A DNA stretch of 64,000 nt from Bacteroidales bacterium. GTDB taxonomy: Bacteria > Bacteroidota > Bacteroidia > Bacteroidales > WCHB1-69. The stretch is from the NCBI GenBank assembly GCA_017551725.1, contig JAFZKY010000063.1, positions 1-64,000 of the forward strand, given 5' to 3'. The notes below the pieces were generated by a model. It was not told the origin of the DNA. It saw nothing but the letters and a program-made list of their open reading frames with translations, and did not search any database. Positions 28,055-35,932 of the stretch are shown piece after piece; the first letter of the stretch is position 1, and every line of letters begins with the position of its first letter. A program made the translations under genes and the position numbers.

Positions 28055-28081
28055 GATAAGACATAGCGGATAACGACTACC

Positions 28082-28825
28082 CTATTTGTTCTGATGCGGG
28101 CATTTGTGTTCACCGTTGGCAGCGCCTGCACATTTATGCTCGCCATTGGCGGCACCCTGGCATTTGTGTTCGCCATTGGCAGCGCCTGCACATTTGTGCT
28201 CTCCGTTGGCAGCGCCCTGGCATTTGTGTTCACCATTGGCAGTGCCTTGGCACTGGTGTTGACCATTAGCGGCGCCTGCACACTTGTGCTGGCCGTTGGC
28301 GGAACCTTGGCACTGGTGTTGACCATTAGCGGCACCTGCACACTTGTGCTGGCCGTTGGCGGCACCTTGGCACTGGTGTTGACCATTAGCGGCACCTGCA
28401 CACTTGTGCTGGCCGTTGGCGGCACCTTGGCACTGGTGAGCCGGAGCGGCTTTCGATTCACCACATGTTCCGGAATTTTTGCAACAGGCCGGAAGTTTGG
28501 CACGGGCAGCAGCATTGGCCTTGAAATTGTCGGCATCATAACCCAGGTCGCTCACCTGCTGGCGAATCTGGTCGGGAGAAGTTTTCTTCGCATCATACGT
28601 CACCGTCAGCTTGGCGGTTGCCTTGTCATACGTATAATCCTTCACGCCTTTGAAGAAGGGAACGTTCTCTTTGAAACGATCCACGCACTTCTGGCAATTC
28701 TTGGAGGCGTTGGTCTGGATGGTCACCGTGGTACCCGTCTTGGCGGCGGGAGCGGCGGTTTTGCTCTGGGCGTTGGCACCCAACGTGAGGATGGCCACAA
28801 GGACCATTAAAAGCATTTTTTTCAT
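28082..28825 (-). CDS. Secreted heavy-metal-associated (HMA-like) protein with Cys/His decapeptide repeat tail
   Basis: 247 residues from the ATG at 28825 (signal peptide MKKMLLMVLVAILTLGANAQ). Residues about 32-100 look like an HMA domain: CQKC (C44, C47) in the metal loop position, then a ferredoxin-like pattern (VKDYTYDKATAKLTVTYD, SPDQIRQQVSDLGYDAD). A short Cys-rich linker (PACCKNSGTCGES) leads to a tail of ten-residue units, GAANGQHKCA and variants, giving 12 H-x-C motifs. The units alternate HKC and HQC in the first part and become EHKC in the last part. The tail should bind several soft metal ions. It lies 102 bp after the TonB receptor gene and shares its terminator, so it probably works with that receptor in metal handling. 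Confidence 0.85.
   Translation of the reverse strand: MKKMLLMVLVAILTLGANAQSKTAAPAAKTGTTVTIQTNASKNCQKCVDRFKENVPFFKGVKDYTYDKATAKLTVTYDAKKTSPDQIRQQVSDLGYDADNFKANAAARAKLPACCKNSGTCGESKAAPAHQCQGAANGQHKCAGAANGQHQCQGAANGQHKCAGAANGQHQCQGSANGQHKCAGAANGQHQCQGTANGEHKCQGAANGEHKCAGAANGEHKCQGAANGEHKCAGAANGEHKCPHQNK
28100..28450 (-). repeat. 30-bp tandem repeat encoding H-x-C decapeptides
   Basis: Twelve near-identical 30-base units, arranged partly as 60-base pairs (HKC unit plus HQC unit), code the tail of the metal-binding protein. Unit number is likely to vary between strains. Confidence 0.9.
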
Positions 28826-28927
28826 TTTGTAAAATTTTATTCCGTTATACATTAATTTATTTACGAATTTTCTTTTATGCGGTTTGGAAACGGGCTTTAG
28901 ATATTTTTATTGTAATAAGTTTAACCA

Positions 28928-31225
28928 TTATTTCAAAATAACTCGAACCCCTAAATAACCCATGATGCCCGTGATGGGCGCATATACCACCGTGGCGTCG
29001 AAATTGTCGCTGAAAGGGTTCTGCGCATCGACAATGGGATTCCTCTGCTTGTAGTTCAGCAGGTTTTCACCGCCCACATAGATTTCCCATCTGCGGAATT
29101 TCTTGGTCACTTGGGCGTTGAGGATGCAGTATGTGGGCGCATATTCCGGCAGCGAGCTGGCCGGATTCTCCGACATGTCGGGCAAGTGCTGCGGGCCGTT
29201 CACCTGCAAGGTCACGTTGAATTTCCACTTGTCATAGCGGGTGCTGTAGTTGAGATTGACGAGTGCCTTGTGCGGACTCATCAGATCCTTCTGGCGCATC
29301 ACCCCCTGACGCATGTAGCGCACATCGTTGTAACGGTAGGCCAGCAGCACCTCAAAGCGCTGGAACGGCTTGAGTGTAAGCTCTATCTGAGCGGAGTGCG
29401 AACGCGAGCGGTTACCGTAGCCATTATAGTCGCCGTTGAGGGCATAATAATGCACCTCGTGAACGTTCTGGTCCAAATCCGCGATCATCTGCTGCATAAA
29501 ATGCGTGTAGAAATAATCGACCGCCACCGATGCTTTTCCGCCCGGCATATTGAACTGATACACCATACTGGCTCCCACATTCCACGCCTCCTCGGGCTTC
29601 GAGTGACCGTCGAAACAGATGCTGCGGGAAGAGAACAGCAAGGATTGGTTCTCGGCGAAGAAGTGGGCATTGCGGTAGCCCTTGCCCGCCGAGGCACGCA
29701 CGGACAAGTCCTGCGTTGCCTGCCACTTGAGATGCACGCGTGGAGTCCAGAACAATTGGTTGATGCTTTCCCAGTTGTTGGAATGAGATCTGTCGCGTAC
29801 CATATTGTAATCCAGGCGCATACCGGCCATCACCACCAATTTCGGATCGATAACATAGGCGTATTCGGCAAAAACACCGGGAATCAAATCATGATGATGG
29901 GGCCGGTCATAATAAAAACTATGAGTGGTATTTTCATTATGATAATATTCATTCAGACAATCGAACTGCAGGCTGCCCCCCGCCGTCAATTTATGGCGCT
30001 CTTTTTCACCGAATTTATTGGAATACAATACATTCGCATAAACACTTTGCTGATTACCCCCGTAATCTTTATCCTGCCCATAGCGGGAATGGAGCCAATG
30101 CCCCGTGTAGGAGACAATCGTCCCGATGCTCTCATGCTCGCCATTCAGCAGGAAGCCGTTCTTGGTGATGACATCCACCCGTTTGTTGTCGGCGGTGAAC
30201 CCGTAAGTAAGATTTGACGTTTCATTCTGAAGATTTGGTTGGAAAGCCATCTGTCCGCCGAAGCGGTTGTCCCACACGAAATCGACCATCGTGCGCCCTT
30301 CCACCACAGGGGCTTTGTAGTCCCAGCGGTTCATCACATTGACCTGCCGGCTGCGCGGCACGTCCATGAAACCGTCCTTGTTCATATCCATTTTCATCAG
30401 CTGGTCGGCCAAGAAAATCAGGAAATTGGTGCTCACTTTATCTTTTTTGCCTACTGGAATACGAGTGTTCATCGACAGCTCGCCTTTGCCCATCGAGTTG
30501 GCGTAGAAGTTCATGAAGAAACGTTCCAGATTGCTTTCCGGCTTCTTGTAATCTACGTTTATCTGTCCCGTGATGGCCTCAAAACCGTTTACCACAGAAG
30601 AGGTTCCCTTCGACAGGCTGATGGACTCCATCCACGAGCCGGGCACGAAGCCGAGGCCGAACTGGTGGGCGAGCAGTCGGATGTAGGGCACATTTTCCAG
30701 CAGAATCTGGGAATAGGTGCCTGCCAGTCCGAGCATAGCGATTTGGCGGGCGCCGCTCACCGCGTCCGGAAATTCCGAATCGATGGCCACGCTGCTCTCG
30801 AAGCTCTCGGCGAGGTTGCAGCAGGCGGCGCGGCGCAGGCCCTGCTGGGTGATGACGGAAGTAAGGATGGGCTGTGTGGAAATGAAGGAGCCGTCGCGGG
30901 CCACCACGCTCACCTCGGCGAGGGCGTGCGCGTGCGACAGGAAGATGGTAATGTCGTTCTGGCTCTTGTCAATGCGGAGCGTTTCGCTTTCGTAAGTGGG
31001 GAATGAGACGATGAGCGTGTCGGTGCCCGTGCGCGGGATGGTGAAGGAGCCGTCAGTTGCGGAAAACTCCCCGACCGACGTGTGCAGCCACTGGATTGCA
31101 GCGGAAGCCACGGCCAGCGTGTCGCCATCCTCCCTGACTTCCAGGATCCTGCCCTGCAAGCTCTGCGCCTGAAGTCCCGCCACAGACAGCAGCATACTAT
31201 ATATAAAACATAAAAGTTTTCTCAT
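28928..31225 (-). CDS. TonB-dependent outer-membrane receptor
   Basis: 765 residues with a signal peptide (MRKLLCFIYSMLLSVAGLQAQ; start at 31225 chosen over 31246 for this). Residues about 23-105 are a carboxypeptidase-regulatory-like domain (SLQGRILEVREDGDTLAVA), typical of Bacteroidota receptors. The plug domain follows (about 125-235: GARQIAMLGLAGTYSQILLENVPYIRL, GTSSVVNGFEAITGQINVDYKKPE). The remainder is a 22-strand-type barrel ending MGYLGVRVILK. The plug resembles those of receptors linked to copper or other metal-binding HMA proteins, and an HMA-type gene follows directly. Substrate therefore inferred as a metal or metal chelate, not proven. Confidence 0.9.
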   Translation of the reverse strand: MRKLLCFIYSMLLSVAGLQAQSLQGRILEVREDGDTLAVASAAIQWLHTSVGEFSATDGSFTIPRTGTDTLIVSFPTYESETLRIDKSQNDITIFLSHAHALAEVSVVARDGSFISTQPILTSVITQQGLRRAACCNLAESFESSVAIDSEFPDAVSGARQIAMLGLAGTYSQILLENVPYIRLLAHQFGLGFVPGSWMESISLSKGTSSVVNGFEAITGQINVDYKKPESNLERFFMNFYANSMGKGELSMNTRIPVGKKDKVSTNFLIFLADQLMKMDMNKDGFMDVPRSRQVNVMNRWDYKAPVVEGRTMVDFVWDNRFGGQMAFQPNLQNETSNLTYGFTADNKRVDVITKNGFLLNGEHESIGTIVSYTGHWLHSRYGQDKDYGGNQQSVYANVLYSNKFGEKERHKLTAGGSLQFDCLNEYYHNENTTHSFYYDRPHHHDLIPGVFAEYAYVIDPKLVVMAGMRLDYNMVRDRSHSNNWESINQLFWTPRVHLKWQATQDLSVRASAGKGYRNAHFFAENQSLLFSSRSICFDGHSKPEEAWNVGASMVYQFNMPGGKASVAVDYFYTHFMQQMIADLDQNVHEVHYYALNGDYNGYGNRSRSHSAQIELTLKPFQRFEVLLAYRYNDVRYMRQGVMRQKDLMSPHKALVNLNYSTRYDKWKFNVTLQVNGPQHLPDMSENPASSLPEYAPTYCILNAQVTKKFRRWEIYVGGENLLNYKQRNPIVDAQNPFSDNFDATVVYAPITGIMGYLGVRVILK

Positions 31226-31243
31226 CCTTCCGATTTGAGGGCG

Positions 31244-31251
31244 CAAAAGTA
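31244..31251 (-). promoter_or_regulatory. -7 element TACTTTTG (minus strand), TonB receptor promoter
   Basis: CAAAAGTA on the plus strand, 19 bases ahead of the start at 31225. Confidence 0.65.
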
Positions 31252-31283
31252 CACAAAATTCCCCACAACCCCGAAAAAAATGT

Positions 31284-31291
31284 TATCTTTG
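31284..31291 (+). promoter_or_regulatory. -7 element TATCTTTG
   Basis: TATCTTTGC matches TAnnTTTG, 23 bases ahead of the ATG at 31314. Divergent from 31244-31251. Confidence 0.65.
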
Positions 31292-31313
31292 CGGCTCTTA
31301 AAAACCAAACCGT

Positions 31314-32615
31314 ATGACCTTTGACGAACTCCGCGCGCAGCATCCCGTCTTTACCTACGAGGGATACGACTATTCCCGTGAGGGCGACAACCTGCACATC
31401 CGATTCCGCTACTGCATCGGCGACCACATCCGCTTCGAGCCCAAGATGGTATTGAAGCCCGGACGGCACGCCCGCTTCCCGGAAGATATTCAGACACTGG
31501 ACGGCATTATCTTCCATATCGGCCTCATCGAACTCATCAGCTACTGGAAATGCACCTGCAGTCCTGTGATACACATCCTACCGCATCGGCTGAACGCCGA
31601 CCAGCAGGAGTGGTGGCGCAAGCTTTTCTGGCTGGGCCTTGGCGAGTTCCGATACACCAACAACCTGCACACCACCCCAACCGATTTCTTCGACTTTGAG
31701 TTTCCCGAGGATGCCGCCGAAATCCCTGCGTCCGCGTACCCGCACGTAGAGCCGGACAATCGCGTCATCGTGCCCATCGGCGGCGGCAAAGATTCTGTGG
31801 TCACTTTAGAAGAGTTGCGGACAAGCCACGAGGTGGTGCCGTTCATCATCAACCCGCGCGGGGCAACCATCGAATGTGCCCGTGTGGCAGGCTTCGCCAG
31901 CGAGAACGACCTCATTATCCTGCAACGGGAGATCTCGCCCCGCCTGCTCGAGCTCAACAAGGAGGGCTACCTCAACGGGCACACGCCCTTCTCGGCCATG
32001 CTGGCCTTCTACACCACCCTGCTGAGCGCCGTCACGGGCATCCGCGATGTGGCCCTGTCGAACGAGTCAAGCGCCAACGAACCCACCATCCCCGGCACCC
32101 AGATCAACCACCAGTACTCCAAATCCTTAGAGTTTGAGCTAGATTTCCGCGACTACGTGGATCACTTCATGAACGGGCTCAACCACTACTACAGCCATCT
32201 GCGCAACCTTACCGAACTCCAGATCGCGGAACGATTCGCCCGCCATCCGCAATATTTCCCCGTCTTCAAGAGCTGCAACGTGGGGAGCAAGGAGGACAAA
32301 TGGTGCTGCCATTGCCCCAAATGCCTCTTCGCCTACGTAATCCTGTCGCCATTCATTGACGACAGCACCATGATCCGCATTTTCGGGGAGGACCTGCTCG
32401 ACAAGCCGGAACTGGCTCCTACACTGGACGAGTTGGACGGCATGTCGAAGACCAAGCCCTTCGAGTGCGTGGGCACCATCCGCGAGGTAAACGAGGCTAT
32501 GCGCCGCCTCTGCAACACCCGCCCCGACAAGGCGTTGGTCAAGCACTACATCAACAAATCCCTGGAACTGCTGGAGGACAACATGCTGGAGGAGTATTTT
32601 AATATGGCACCGTGA
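31314..32615 (+). CDS. PP-loop ATP-binding protein, probable MurL-type UDP-MurNAc-L-Ala-L-Glu epimerase
   Basis: 433 residues, cytoplasmic. A PP-loop motif PIGGGKDSVV sits at about residues 158-167, the ATP pyrophosphatase signature for adenylation reactions. NESSANEPTIPG and INHQYSKSLEFE (about 245-272) and a Cys pair in WCCHCPKC (about 329-336) are further conserved-looking blocks. The length and these motifs fit my memory of the MurL family, which inverts the L-Glu of UDP-MurNAc-L-Ala-L-Glu to D-Glu with ATP hydrolysis to AMP and PPi. That would bypass glutamate racemase MurI. The family assignment is from pattern recognition only; another PP-loop enzyme is possible. Confidence 0.5.
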   Translation: MTFDELRAQHPVFTYEGYDYSREGDNLHIRFRYCIGDHIRFEPKMVLKPGRHARFPEDIQTLDGIIFHIGLIELISYWKCTCSPVIHILPHRLNADQQEWWRKLFWLGLGEFRYTNNLHTTPTDFFDFEFPEDAAEIPASAYPHVEPDNRVIVPIGGGKDSVVTLEELRTSHEVVPFIINPRGATIECARVAGFASENDLIILQREISPRLLELNKEGYLNGHTPFSAMLAFYTTLLSAVTGIRDVALSNESSANEPTIPGTQINHQYSKSLEFELDFRDYVDHFMNGLNHYYSHLRNLTELQIAERFARHPQYFPVFKSCNVGSKEDKWCCHCPKCLFAYVILSPFIDDSTMIRIFGEDLLDKPELAPTLDELDGMSKTKPFECVGTIREVNEAMRRLCNTRPDKALVKHYINKSLELLEDNMLEEYFNMAP

Positions 32616-32643
32616 CAATTAACAATTAACAATTAATAATTAA
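32614..32643. repeat. AACAATT heptamer tandem repeat
   Basis: Four heptamers (GACAATT, AACAATT twice, AATAATT) begin inside the stop codon of the PP-loop gene and end six bases before the next ATG. Confidence 0.88.
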
Positions 32644-32648
32644 ATCCT

Positions 32649-33524
32649 ATGAAACCCACATTACTCATTTTAGCGGCCGGCATGGGCAGTCGTTACGGCG
32701 GGCTGAAGCAGCTGGACCCCATGGGGCCCCACGGCGAGACCATCATGGACTACTCGGTGCGTTACGCCCTTGAGAGTGGCTATGGCAAAGTTGTGTTCGT
32801 CATCCGCCGCAGCATGGAGGAGGATTTTGCCAAGCTCATCCTGCCCCGCTATGCCGACAAGATCCCCGTACAGTATGTCTTCCAGGAGCTGGACATGCTG
32901 CCGGCGGGATTCACCCTCAACCCGGAGCGCAAGAAACCTTACGGGACGGCACACGCCATCCTGGTGGCCAAAGAGACTGTCCGCGAGCCGTTCACCGTCA
33001 TCAACGCCGACGACTTCTACGGGCGCGACGCCTTCCGTGTGATGGCCGACTTCCTCACGCACGTGCCCGCCACCACACCCGCCACGTACGCCATGGTGGG
33101 CTACCGTCTTGACAAGACGCTCTCCAAGCACGGAACCGTGTCGCGGGGTGTGTGCCAAACGGACGAAAACGACCACCTTGTCTCCATCGTGGAGAACCAC
33201 AAGGTGGGTTACACCGACAATGGCATCGAGAACATCGAAGAGGGACTGACGGCACGCTACGACGGCAGCGAGCCCGTGTCGATGAACTTTTGGGGCTTCA
33301 CGCCGGATTTCTTCGACGGGATAAACGCCCTTTTCGAGGAATTCCTCCGCAAAAACGAGCAGAACATCACCGCCGAGTTCCCCATCCCGGATGTCATCAC
33401 GCACCTGATGGTCACGGGCAAGGCGAAAATCAAAGTGCTCCACAGCAATGCCGAGTGGTTCGGCGTGACCTACCAGGACGACCGTGCCTACGTGGTGGAC
33501 AAGCTGAAACAGCTGGAAGACTGA
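32649..33524 (+). CDS. Sugar-phosphate nucleotidyltransferase
   Basis: 291 residues. The N-terminal LLILAAGMGSRYGGLKQLDPMGPHGETIMDY has the nucleotide-binding G-x-G-x-R-x(4)-K signature of the NTP_transferase family. VINADDFYG (about 117-125) supplies the metal-binding Asp. It transfers an NMP to a sugar-1-phosphate to give an NDP-sugar; base and sugar are not evident. It follows the MurL-like gene by 33 bp, which includes the heptamer repeat, so both may serve envelope precursor synthesis, though this is inference. Confidence 0.85.
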   Translation: MKPTLLILAAGMGSRYGGLKQLDPMGPHGETIMDYSVRYALESGYGKVVFVIRRSMEEDFAKLILPRYADKIPVQYVFQELDMLPAGFTLNPERKKPYGTAHAILVAKETVREPFTVINADDFYGRDAFRVMADFLTHVPATTPATYAMVGYRLDKTLSKHGTVSRGVCQTDENDHLVSIVENHKVGYTDNGIENIEEGLTARYDGSEPVSMNFWGFTPDFFDGINALFEEFLRKNEQNITAEFPIPDVITHLMVTGKAKIKVLHSNAEWFGVTYQDDRAYVVDKLKQLED

Positions 33525-33572
33525 CCTCCAAATTAATTAATCCGAATATTATAATCATTAAAATAATCCATT

Positions 33573-34319
33573 ATGAAACTTTTATTAATCAGCAACTCAA
33601 CCAATTACAAAGAGCCTTATTTGGGATGGTGCCAACCGCTCATCGCAGAATTTTTAGAAGGAACCGCGAAAAACATCGCCTTCCTGCCCTACGCGGGCGT
33701 GGATGTGGGCGGCAAGGTGTATCCCGCCAGCTATGATGCCTACACGGAACGTGTGCAGAAGGTGTTCGACAACTTCGGGAAGAAGATTCTGTCTGTCCAT
33801 GCCAGCGATAATCCCGTGGACGTCATCAACAAGGCCGACATCATCATGGTGGGCGGCGGCAACACGTTCCACCTGGTGGCCGAGATGCACCGCAACAAGC
33901 TGATCGAGCCCATCCGCCGCAAGGTGATGGAGGGCACGCCCTACATCGGATGGAGTGCCGGCAGCAACGTGGCATGCCCCACCCTCTGCACCACCAACGA
34001 CATGCCCATCGTGATGCCGGAGAGCTTCAAGTGTCTGGACCTCGTGCCGTTCCAAATCAACCCGCACTACATCGACCCGTACCCGCAAGACATCAACGAC
34101 ACCATCCGTCACGGTGGCGAGACCCGTCAGGTGCGCTTGAACGAGTACTTGGCCGTCAACCAGCAGATGACGGTGGCCGGCCTGCGCGAAGGCACCGCCC
34201 TGTGGGTGGAGAACGAGCGCATCACCCTGCGCGGCACACGGGAGATGATCATCCTGCGCTACGGTCAGGAACCCGGATCCAAGAAGCCGGGCGACGTGTT
34301 CGGATTCAATCTGCGATAA
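33573..34319 (+). CDS. pepE: Dipeptidase E (alpha-aspartyl dipeptidase)
   Basis: 248 residues, the usual size for peptidase family S51, which cleaves Asp-X dipeptides. GWSAGSN carries the nucleophilic Ser128, preceded by the MVGGGNTFHL segment of the oxyanion region. H165 in QINPHYID is the expected catalytic His. No signal peptide, so cytoplasmic. It would help an organism that ferments amino acids or uses dipeptides. Separated from the nucleotidyltransferase by a 48-bp AT-rich spacer with no clear promoter or terminator. Confidence 0.92.
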   Translation: MKLLLISNSTNYKEPYLGWCQPLIAEFLEGTAKNIAFLPYAGVDVGGKVYPASYDAYTERVQKVFDNFGKKILSVHASDNPVDVINKADIIMVGGGNTFHLVAEMHRNKLIEPIRRKVMEGTPYIGWSAGSNVACPTLCTTNDMPIVMPESFKCLDLVPFQINPHYIDPYPQDINDTIRHGGETRQVRLNEYLAVNQQMTVAGLREGTALWVENERITLRGTREMIILRYGQEPGSKKPGDVFGFNLR

Positions 34320-34387
34320 TACGCTCCAACATGCAATAAAACGACGGTTTTGTCGTTACTCGTTTCGCACTCAAAAACAGACTGACT

Positions 34388-35839
34388 ATGAAAAAGACTA
34401 TTGTTTGCGGAATCGTGTGGGTGTGCTGTATGCTCTTCTCATGGGCTGCGGCCACCGCCCAAACGGAAGACTCCTGTTATGCCAAGGCACCCTCTGAAGT
34501 AGGTGTAGATCAACAATTTAAATACACCATCACCTCCACAGGGAGAGGCGAGGTGGTGTCCACGGATTTCGGCAAATTCGAATACATCAGCGGACCCAGC
34601 GTAGGATCCAGCACCTCGATATCCATCAACAACGGGCATGTGCAGCAAAGCACGACCTATACGTACACCTACTATCTGTCGGCCTCGCGGGAAGGCACCT
34701 TCACCATCCCCGGCGTGAGCCTCTCCATCGACGGGCGCATCTACCGCAGCAACAGCGTGACCGTGCATGTGGTGAAAACGCCCAAAAGCCAGCCGCAGCA
34801 GGAGCAGCAGGCCGACAATTGGTTCCATTTCGAGTGGCCCGACTTCCAGATGCCCGACATGGACTCGTTCTCCTTCGAATGGCCCTTCCAAAATCGGCAG
34901 CGTCCGCAATTTCCAAACGAACAACAGCCTAAGAGTCAGCCGGACAAGTCCGCCAAGGCACCTGCCAAAATCGGGAAAGAAGACATGATGTTGAAGGCCA
35001 GCACCACCACGATGGAGGCCTACCAAGGCGAGGCAGTGGTGGTCACGCACAAACTGTACGTCAAGGACGACATCAGCGGCTACAGCATCGAACGGGCCTC
35101 GTTTGGCAGCACCAACGACCTGTGGATGGATCCTTTGGAGCTGAGCCGCCAAGAGAAAAGCACAGAGACGGTCAATGGCAAGAGCTACACCGTGTTCACC
35201 ATCAAGCAGACGGCCGTCTATCCGACCAAGACCGGCAAAATCGTCATCCCCAAGCTGAACGTCATCCTGGCACTCCGCGTGCCGGCCACCAGCCGCGATC
35301 CTTTCTGGGGCATGTTCCAGACCTACCAGACGCAAAACGTGCAGCTCACCTCCAACGAGCTGACGGTGAAAGTAAAGGCGTTGCCTGGCGCACGCAATAA
35401 CGGCAAGACCGAGGTGGTGGGCAATTTCAACATCACCTCCAATATCAATAAGACAGAGGCTTACGCCAACGAGCCCATCACCTTCACCGTTTCCGTGTCG
35501 GGGAATGGAAACTTGCACCACGTAAGTGACGAAGATTTCAACATCGATTTTCCTGCCGACTGCGACGTAACCTACCCGAAAGTAGTCAGTCACATCTCCG
35601 CCAAGGGCGACATCGTGACGGGTACCAAGACCTTCCGCTTCACCATCATTCCGAGAGTGGAGGGCACCTACCTGATTCCGGGTGTAAAATACACCTATTA
35701 TGACTATGACAGTGGTAGTTACAAAACGCTAACCACCCAAGATTACCAGCTCGACATCAAGCCTGCCCGTACCCGTGAAAACCCCAATATCGACACGGAA
35801 AACAAGCAGAAAAGCAAGGTGAAAACCTACAAGATTTAA
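34388..35839 (+). CDS. BatD-family protein lacking the C-terminal membrane helix
   Basis: 483 residues with a signal peptide (MKKTIVCGIVWVCCMLFSWAAATAQ). The mature part has two to three Ig-like beta domains with the BatD pattern: GVDQQFKYTITSTGRG, SASREGTFTIPGVSLSIDGRIYRS, YQGEAVVVTHKLYV, YANEPITFTVSVSGNGNL and EGTYLIPGVKYTYYDYDSGSYKTL. Between them a Pro/Gln-rich linker with repeated W(P)DFQMPDMD stretches spans about 135-190. BatD proteins normally continue into a C-terminal transmembrane helix and sit in a moxR-batA-batB-batC operon. Here the chain stops at KVKTYKI with no helix, and no other bat gene is near, so it is probably a free periplasmic or outer-membrane-associated version. Confidence 0.85.
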   Translation: MKKTIVCGIVWVCCMLFSWAAATAQTEDSCYAKAPSEVGVDQQFKYTITSTGRGEVVSTDFGKFEYISGPSVGSSTSISINNGHVQQSTTYTYTYYLSASREGTFTIPGVSLSIDGRIYRSNSVTVHVVKTPKSQPQQEQQADNWFHFEWPDFQMPDMDSFSFEWPFQNRQRPQFPNEQQPKSQPDKSAKAPAKIGKEDMMLKASTTTMEAYQGEAVVVTHKLYVKDDISGYSIERASFGSTNDLWMDPLELSRQEKSTETVNGKSYTVFTIKQTAVYPTKTGKIVIPKLNVILALRVPATSRDPFWGMFQTYQTQNVQLTSNELTVKVKALPGARNNGKTEVVGNFNITSNINKTEAYANEPITFTVSVSGNGNLHHVSDEDFNIDFPADCDVTYPKVVSHISAKGDIVTGTKTFRFTIIPRVEGTYLIPGVKYTYYDYDSGSYKTLTTQDYQLDIKPARTRENPNIDTENKQKSKVKTYKI

Positions 35840-35898
35840 TTAACATTTCCCCTTTCATAAAATTCGCATCCCCGCGTTTTTTTTCTTGTTGAAAATCA

Positions 35899-35906
35899 TA
35901 CATTTG
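35899..35906 (+). promoter_or_regulatory. -7 element TACATTTG
   Basis: TACATTTGC matches TAnnTTTG, 27 bases ahead of the start at 35933. Confidence 0.5.
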
Positions 35907-35932
35907 CTCGCTATAATTGGGTATTTGTATTA

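Noticed and set aside
28094..28810. 238-codon hydrophobic, repetitive frame antisense to the metal-binding protein
   Set aside because: The apparent membrane-like repeats come from reading the His/Cys repeat backwards; the minus-strand protein has signal peptide, HMA domain and terminator.
34340..34357. AACGAC/GTCGTT hairpin after pepE as a terminator
   Set aside because: The stem is only 6 bp and no T-run follows it.
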